Shown one piece after another: positions 4,442 to 6,863 of a DNA stretch of 6,863 nucleotides. The stretch lies in assembly GCA_947628265.1 (NCBI GenBank), contig CANQZF010000094.1, positions 1 to 6,863 on the forward strand, given 5' to 3'. The translations under genes and the position numbers were made by a program. This DNA is from an uncultured Oscillospiraceae bacterium. GTDB taxonomy: Bacteria; Bacillota; Clostridia; Oscillospirales; Oscillospiraceae. Position 1 is the stretch's first letter, and each line of letters starts with the position of its first letter. The notes beneath the pieces are model-generated. The model worked only from the letters and a program-made list of their open reading frames with translations. It made no database searches and was not told the origin of the DNA.

Positions 4442-6190
4442 TCACTGACCGGATGTGACGATCCGCGTGCCGGTATAGTAGAATGTAAGGATCTCCTCAC
4501 AGGTCTTACCGTGGTATTTCGCCATGGAGTACGCGCCCCACTGGCTCATGCCCACATTGTGGCCCCAGCCGGAGCCGGAGAACACGAAGTTTCCGTTGCT
4601 GTCGGGGCCCACGCCGTCGGTGGCGGAGGCCCTGGCGGGATCGACCTTGCCGATGTCGCCCTTGCCGGAGATGGCGTAGACCTCCCCGTAGCCCAGGCTC
4701 TCGGGCCATCCGCTGGCGCCCACGGCGCAGGCGTCCTCCAGCTTGCCGTCCATGGGCGTGCCGTTGTTGACGTAGATGGGCACCTCCCCCGCCGGACCCA
4801 GGCCGTTGACGGTGTAGCGCTGGGAGTTGAAGCCCAGGGCGGTCCTGGTGGCCTCCTTGGAGAGGGTCTGGGTCTTACCGTTGACGTCCCTGAAGGTGAT
4901 GCTGTAGACGTTCCCCGTGGGGGTGAAGGTCATGTCGATGTGGGCGATTCTGGAAAGCCCGTATTTACTGAGGCTCTGGGCCAGGGACGAGGGGGTGTAG
5001 GTCCTGGTCCAGTAGTACGGCGAGCCGGAGCCGACGATGTCGTCGATAGCGTCCCGCTCATAGGGGTCCTCCACGCCCCGGAGATAGCCGGAGGCCTCAA
5101 ACCAGACGTTCTCGGAGTTCTCGGAGGCCCCGCCGTTGGAGGCGGAGTAGACCGCGTTGCAAAGCTCGCCCTCATACATGAGGTACTTCCCGCGCGTCTC
5201 GTCCACGGCCCTGTTGGAGTTCTCGGTGGCGCCGTTGGCCCCGTGGTAGGCCTGGCAGTCGATGGTGTTGCAAACGTCGAAGCCGTACTGGTCCTCATGC
5301 TTGCCGATGTGGGACATGAGGAAGGTCCTGGCGGAGATGGCCTGGGCCTTCAGGGCCTCCAGGGGCCAGGAGGGGCTCATCTCGTAGCAGACCACGCCCT
5401 TGACGTAATCCTCCACGTCCACATAATTGACGGTGGTGATGTTGCCGCCGGTATTGCGCATGAAGGAGAAGTCGCCGTAATACTGATAGCCCCTGTGCCA
5501 CGTCAGGGTCTTCCTGCCGTCCTGAGAGAGCGGCCGCAGGGCCAGATACCTGTCGGTGCCGCAGTCGAACTCAAAGAGGATCTTATTTGTGCGGGTCTTC
5601 ACCACGGTGACGGTGTACACAGAGCCGGTGTCCACCGTGCCGCCGGGGTAGTCGCCGGGGTAATTGCTAAGCTCGCTGTACGCGGCGTCCCAGGAGCTGT
5701 AATTTCCCACAAGGACGTAAAACCGGCCGTACTGGTAGCGCACGAAGCTGTCCGAATACCCATCCGCCACGGCCCGGGCCTCCTCATAGCTTCCGTAGCT
5801 CCCGCCCAGCAGGATGTGGGCGCAGCCCACGGTGACGCCGCCGGTGCCCTCGGAATAGGAGTTGTTGTCGGAGTTATAGACCATGTTGCGGTCCATGACG
5901 ACGCTGACCTCGTCGGTGTCGATCCGCGCTCCCAGGGAGACGAAGTTCCGGTCCCCGTCAAAGTAGCCCACCTCATAGCCGTAGCCCTGGCCCGTGACGT
6001 TCTGAAGGTTGGCCCAGGGGAAGCTCCTCTCGCTGACGGAGCCGTCGCCGGTGCAGGTGAAAAGCCCCACCCGCACGGTGGAATAGGGGGCGGTGTAGGA
6101 AGGCGACGCCGACGCCCCGGTGGGGACGGCCGCCAAAATGAGCGCCACGGCAATGGCCAGGGTGGCGACTGTTTTGATCTTAGCTCTCAT
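4442..6190 (-). CDS. SpoIID/LytB-domain protein with SPOR-like segment, secreted
   Basis: 582 residues, starting at the ATG at 6190, with GGAGGAG 5 bases upstream; an upstream in-frame ATG at 6235 lacks a ribosome site. Residues 1-28 are a signal peptide or membrane anchor (MRAKIKTVAT, a hydrophobic run, then ASAS). Residues about 121-176 resemble a SPOR peptidoglycan-binding repeat (LLGGSYGSYEEARAVA; FYVLVGNYSSWDAA). The SpoIID domain covers about 250-365: VEDYVKGVVCYEM with the expected catalytic Glu at 270, then EALKAQAISARTF (278-290). A Cys307/Cys312/His316 cluster may bind zinc, as described for clostridial SpoIID. The C-terminal signature SGSGWGHNVGMSQWGA (538-553) is intact. SpoIID proteins are lytic transglycosylases acting in engulfment. 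At nearly twice the length of B. subtilis SpoIID, this may be a paralogue, so I do not assign spoIID firmly. Cotranscribed with queA. Confidence 0.92.
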   Translation of the reverse strand: MRAKIKTVATLAIAVALILAAVPTGASASPSYTAPYSTVRVGLFTCTGDGSVSERSFPWANLQNVTGQGYGYEVGYFDGDRNFVSLGARIDTDEVSVVMDRNMVYNSDNNSYSEGTGGVTVGCAHILLGGSYGSYEEARAVADGYSDSFVRYQYGRFYVLVGNYSSWDAAYSELSNYPGDYPGGTVDTGSVYTVTVVKTRTNKILFEFDCGTDRYLALRPLSQDGRKTLTWHRGYQYYGDFSFMRNTGGNITTVNYVDVEDYVKGVVCYEMSPSWPLEALKAQAISARTFLMSHIGKHEDQYGFDVCNTIDCQAYHGANGATENSNRAVDETRGKYLMYEGELCNAVYSASNGGASENSENVWFEASGYLRGVEDPYERDAIDDIVGSGSPYYWTRTYTPSSLAQSLSKYGLSRIAHIDMTFTPTGNVYSITFRDVNGKTQTLSKEATRTALGFNSQRYTVNGLGPAGEVPIYVNNGTPMDGKLEDACAVGASGWPESLGYGEVYAISGKGDIGKVDPARASATDGVGPDSNGNFVFSGSGWGHNVGMSQWGAYSMAKYHGKTCEEILTFYYTGTRIVTSGQ

Positions 6191-6285
6191 CAAAGCTCCT
6201 CCAAACGGTTCTTTATACTCCGGGGGGCGTGTCATTTAACACGCTAAATGCGAAAAACTCGCCTCTTTTTTATACCATTTACCCG

Positions 6286-6315
6286 TTGACACGGGCGCGC
6301 CGGGTATGATAGAGT
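6286..6315 (+). promoter_or_regulatory. Possible asd promoter with odd spacing
   Basis: A perfect TTGACA (6286-6291) is followed 13 bases later by TATGAT (6305-6310), too close for normal sigma-A use, or 18 bases later by the weaker TAGAGT (6310-6315). The TTGACA is embedded in a CCCGT/ACGGG inverted repeat. Either way the asd leader would be about 150 bases. Confidence 0.35.
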
Positions 6316-6372
6316 ACATCTGATGCCAAAAGCGGAGAGAAAAGTACTTTTATGTAAACTACAGACGGATAC

Positions 6373-6401
6373 ATTATACTACACTATTCCCGTTTTGGCT
6401 A
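6373..6401 (-). promoter_or_regulatory. Possible promoter of the SpoIID-like/queA operon
   Basis: On the minus strand TAGCCA (6396-6401, four of six matches to the -35 consensus), 17 bases, then a perfect TATAAT (6373-6378). The leader to the ATG at 6190 would be about 175 bases, which is long. A sporulation promoter nearer the gene is an alternative. Confidence 0.4.
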
Positions 6402-6421
6402 CACTTTTTTTCAGAAATTTT

Positions 6422-6444
6422 CGGGGCAAGGCCATTTTGTCCCG
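6422..6444 (+). other. Leader hairpin before asd
   Basis: CGGGGCAA (6422-6429) pairs with TTGTCCCG (6437-6444), 8 bp with one G-U pair and a 7-base loop. No T-run follows, so it is not a simple terminator. It ends 14 bases before the GGAGG of asd and could affect message stability or ribosome access. Confidence 0.4.
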
Positions 6445-6469
6445 CATATCATGTCAATGGAGGCAGAAT

Positions 6470-6863
6470 ATGAGGAAATACAAGGTCGGCGTCATCGGCG
6501 CCACAGGCATGGTGGGCCAGCGTTTCGTGACGCTCATCGCCAATCACCCCTGGTTCGAGCTTAAGGAGGTGGCCGCCAGCGCCCGCAGCGCCGGGAGGCC
6601 CTATGAGAAGGCCGTGGAGGGCCGTTGGCTCATGCAAACGCCCGTCCCGGAGTGCGCGAAAAATCTGGTCGTCAAGTCCGCCGAGGACGACATCGACGAG
6701 ATAAGCGCCAACGTGGACTTCGTCTTCTCCGCCGTGGATATGAAGAAAAACGAGATACAGGCCCTGGAGGAGGCGTACGCGAGGCGGGAGTGCCCCGTCG
6801 TCTCCAACAACTCCGCCCACCGCTGGACCCCCGACGTGCCCATGGTGGTGCCGGAGATAAACC
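6470..6863 (+). CDS. asd: Aspartate-semialdehyde dehydrogenase, N-terminal part (cut by window end)
   Basis: 131 codons visible. The enzyme reduces aspartyl phosphate with NADPH to aspartate semialdehyde, the branch point to lysine, diaminopimelate, methionine and threonine. The nucleotide-binding loop is at residues 6-17 (VGVIGATGMVGQ). The stretch VDFVFSAVDM and then VVSNNSAHRW and VPMVVPEIN match the family core before the catalytic Cys, which lies beyond the window. Wording of these motifs (SNNSAHRW, PMVVPEIN) is closest to the archaeal/fungal-type Asd found in many clostridia, not the E. coli type. The ATG at 6470 has GGAGG 6 bases upstream (6459-6463). It is transcribed away from the SpoIID-like gene. 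Whether dapA or dapB follow cannot be seen. Confidence 0.95.
   Translation, partial: MRKYKVGVIGATGMVGQRFVTLIANHPWFELKEVAASARSAGRPYEKAVEGRWLMQTPVPECAKNLVVKSAEDDIDEISANVDFVFSAVDMKKNEIQALEEAYARRECPVVSNNSAHRWTPDVPMVVPEIN

Larger units (their letters stand above)
6191..6469. other. Divergent intergenic region between the SpoIID-like gene and asd
   Basis: A 279-bp regulatory region with no coding sequence seen. It turns from GC-rich near 6290 to AT-rich beyond 6335. It holds promoter-like hexamers in both directions, a perfect 12-bp palindrome AAAAGTACTTTT (6340-6351), a bulged inverted repeat (GCCAAAAGCGG at 6324-6334 with CCGTTTTGGC at 6390-6399) and a hairpin just before the asd ribosome site. 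I see no lysine riboswitch or T-box signature; the region is short for either. Confidence 0.6.

Noticed and set aside
4409..6247. A 612-codon open frame on the plus strand opposite the SpoIID-like gene
   Set aside because: Its product is a low-complexity run of Gly, Ala, Val and His without domain marks, as expected from the antisense of a GC-rich gene; the minus strand has clear SpoIID motifs and a good ribosome site.
6191..6469. Lysine riboswitch or T-box leader before asd
   Set aside because: The stretch is short and shows neither the conserved lysine-box stems nor a T-box sequence with a following terminator.
6449..6820. Minus-strand open frame opposite asd
   Set aside because: Shadow of asd, which has a clear NADP loop and an ideal ribosome site on the plus strand.
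1..6863. CRISPR array, tRNA, rRNA, insertion sequence or integrase
   Set aside because: No regularly spaced repeats, no cloverleaf or rRNA sequence noticed by eye, and no transposase or integrase motif in any frame given.

Overview
The window comes from a high-GC, spore-forming Firmicute. The best guess is a gut Oscillospiraceae-type clostridium (relatives of Flavonifractor, Intestinimonas or Oscillibacter). This rests on a sporulation sigma factor of the SigK type, a SpoIID/LytB protein, strong AGGAGG-like ribosome binding sites, use of GTG and TTG starts, and GC-rich codon third positions. The genus is inferred; no 16S or other marker is present.

Layout. Everything from 1 to about 6190 is read on the minus strand; only the last gene is on the plus strand. 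From right to left: (a) asd, aspartate-semialdehyde dehydrogenase, on the plus strand from 6470 and cut by the window end; (b) a 279-bp divergent intergenic region; (c) a secreted SpoIID/LytB protein with a SPOR-like segment (6190-4442), followed 23 bp later by queA (4418-3396), which ends at a strong hairpin terminator; (d) a Phd-type antitoxin and PIN-domain toxin pair (3249-2597) behind a consensus promoter surrounded by TAGGTC-type half-sites; (e) a HigB-like toxin and XRE antitoxin pair (2471-1831) behind its own near-consensus promoter and followed by a perfect hairpin terminator; (f) sigK (1697-999), uninterrupted and with its pro-sequence; (g) an ECF-like sigma factor (925-362) translationally coupled to a membrane protein that is probably its anti-sigma factor (365-1, cut by the window start).

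How it fits together. The backbone is housekeeping and sporulation: cell-wall remodelling (SpoIID type), tRNA queuosine modification (QueA), late mother-cell transcription (SigK), and a separate sigma/anti-sigma signalling pair. Two unrelated type II toxin-antitoxin modules, each a self-contained cassette with its own vegetative promoter, sit side by side between queA and sigK. They look like an accessory island in an otherwise conserved stretch. Three gene pairs (ECF sigma/anti-sigma, HigB/HigA, Phd/PIN) use the same 4-base ATGA stop-start overlap. I see no clearly undescribed system. The most unusual parts are the double toxin-antitoxin insertion, the half-site cluster at the phd promoter, and the repeat-bearing Pro/Gly-rich linker of the putative anti-sigma protein.
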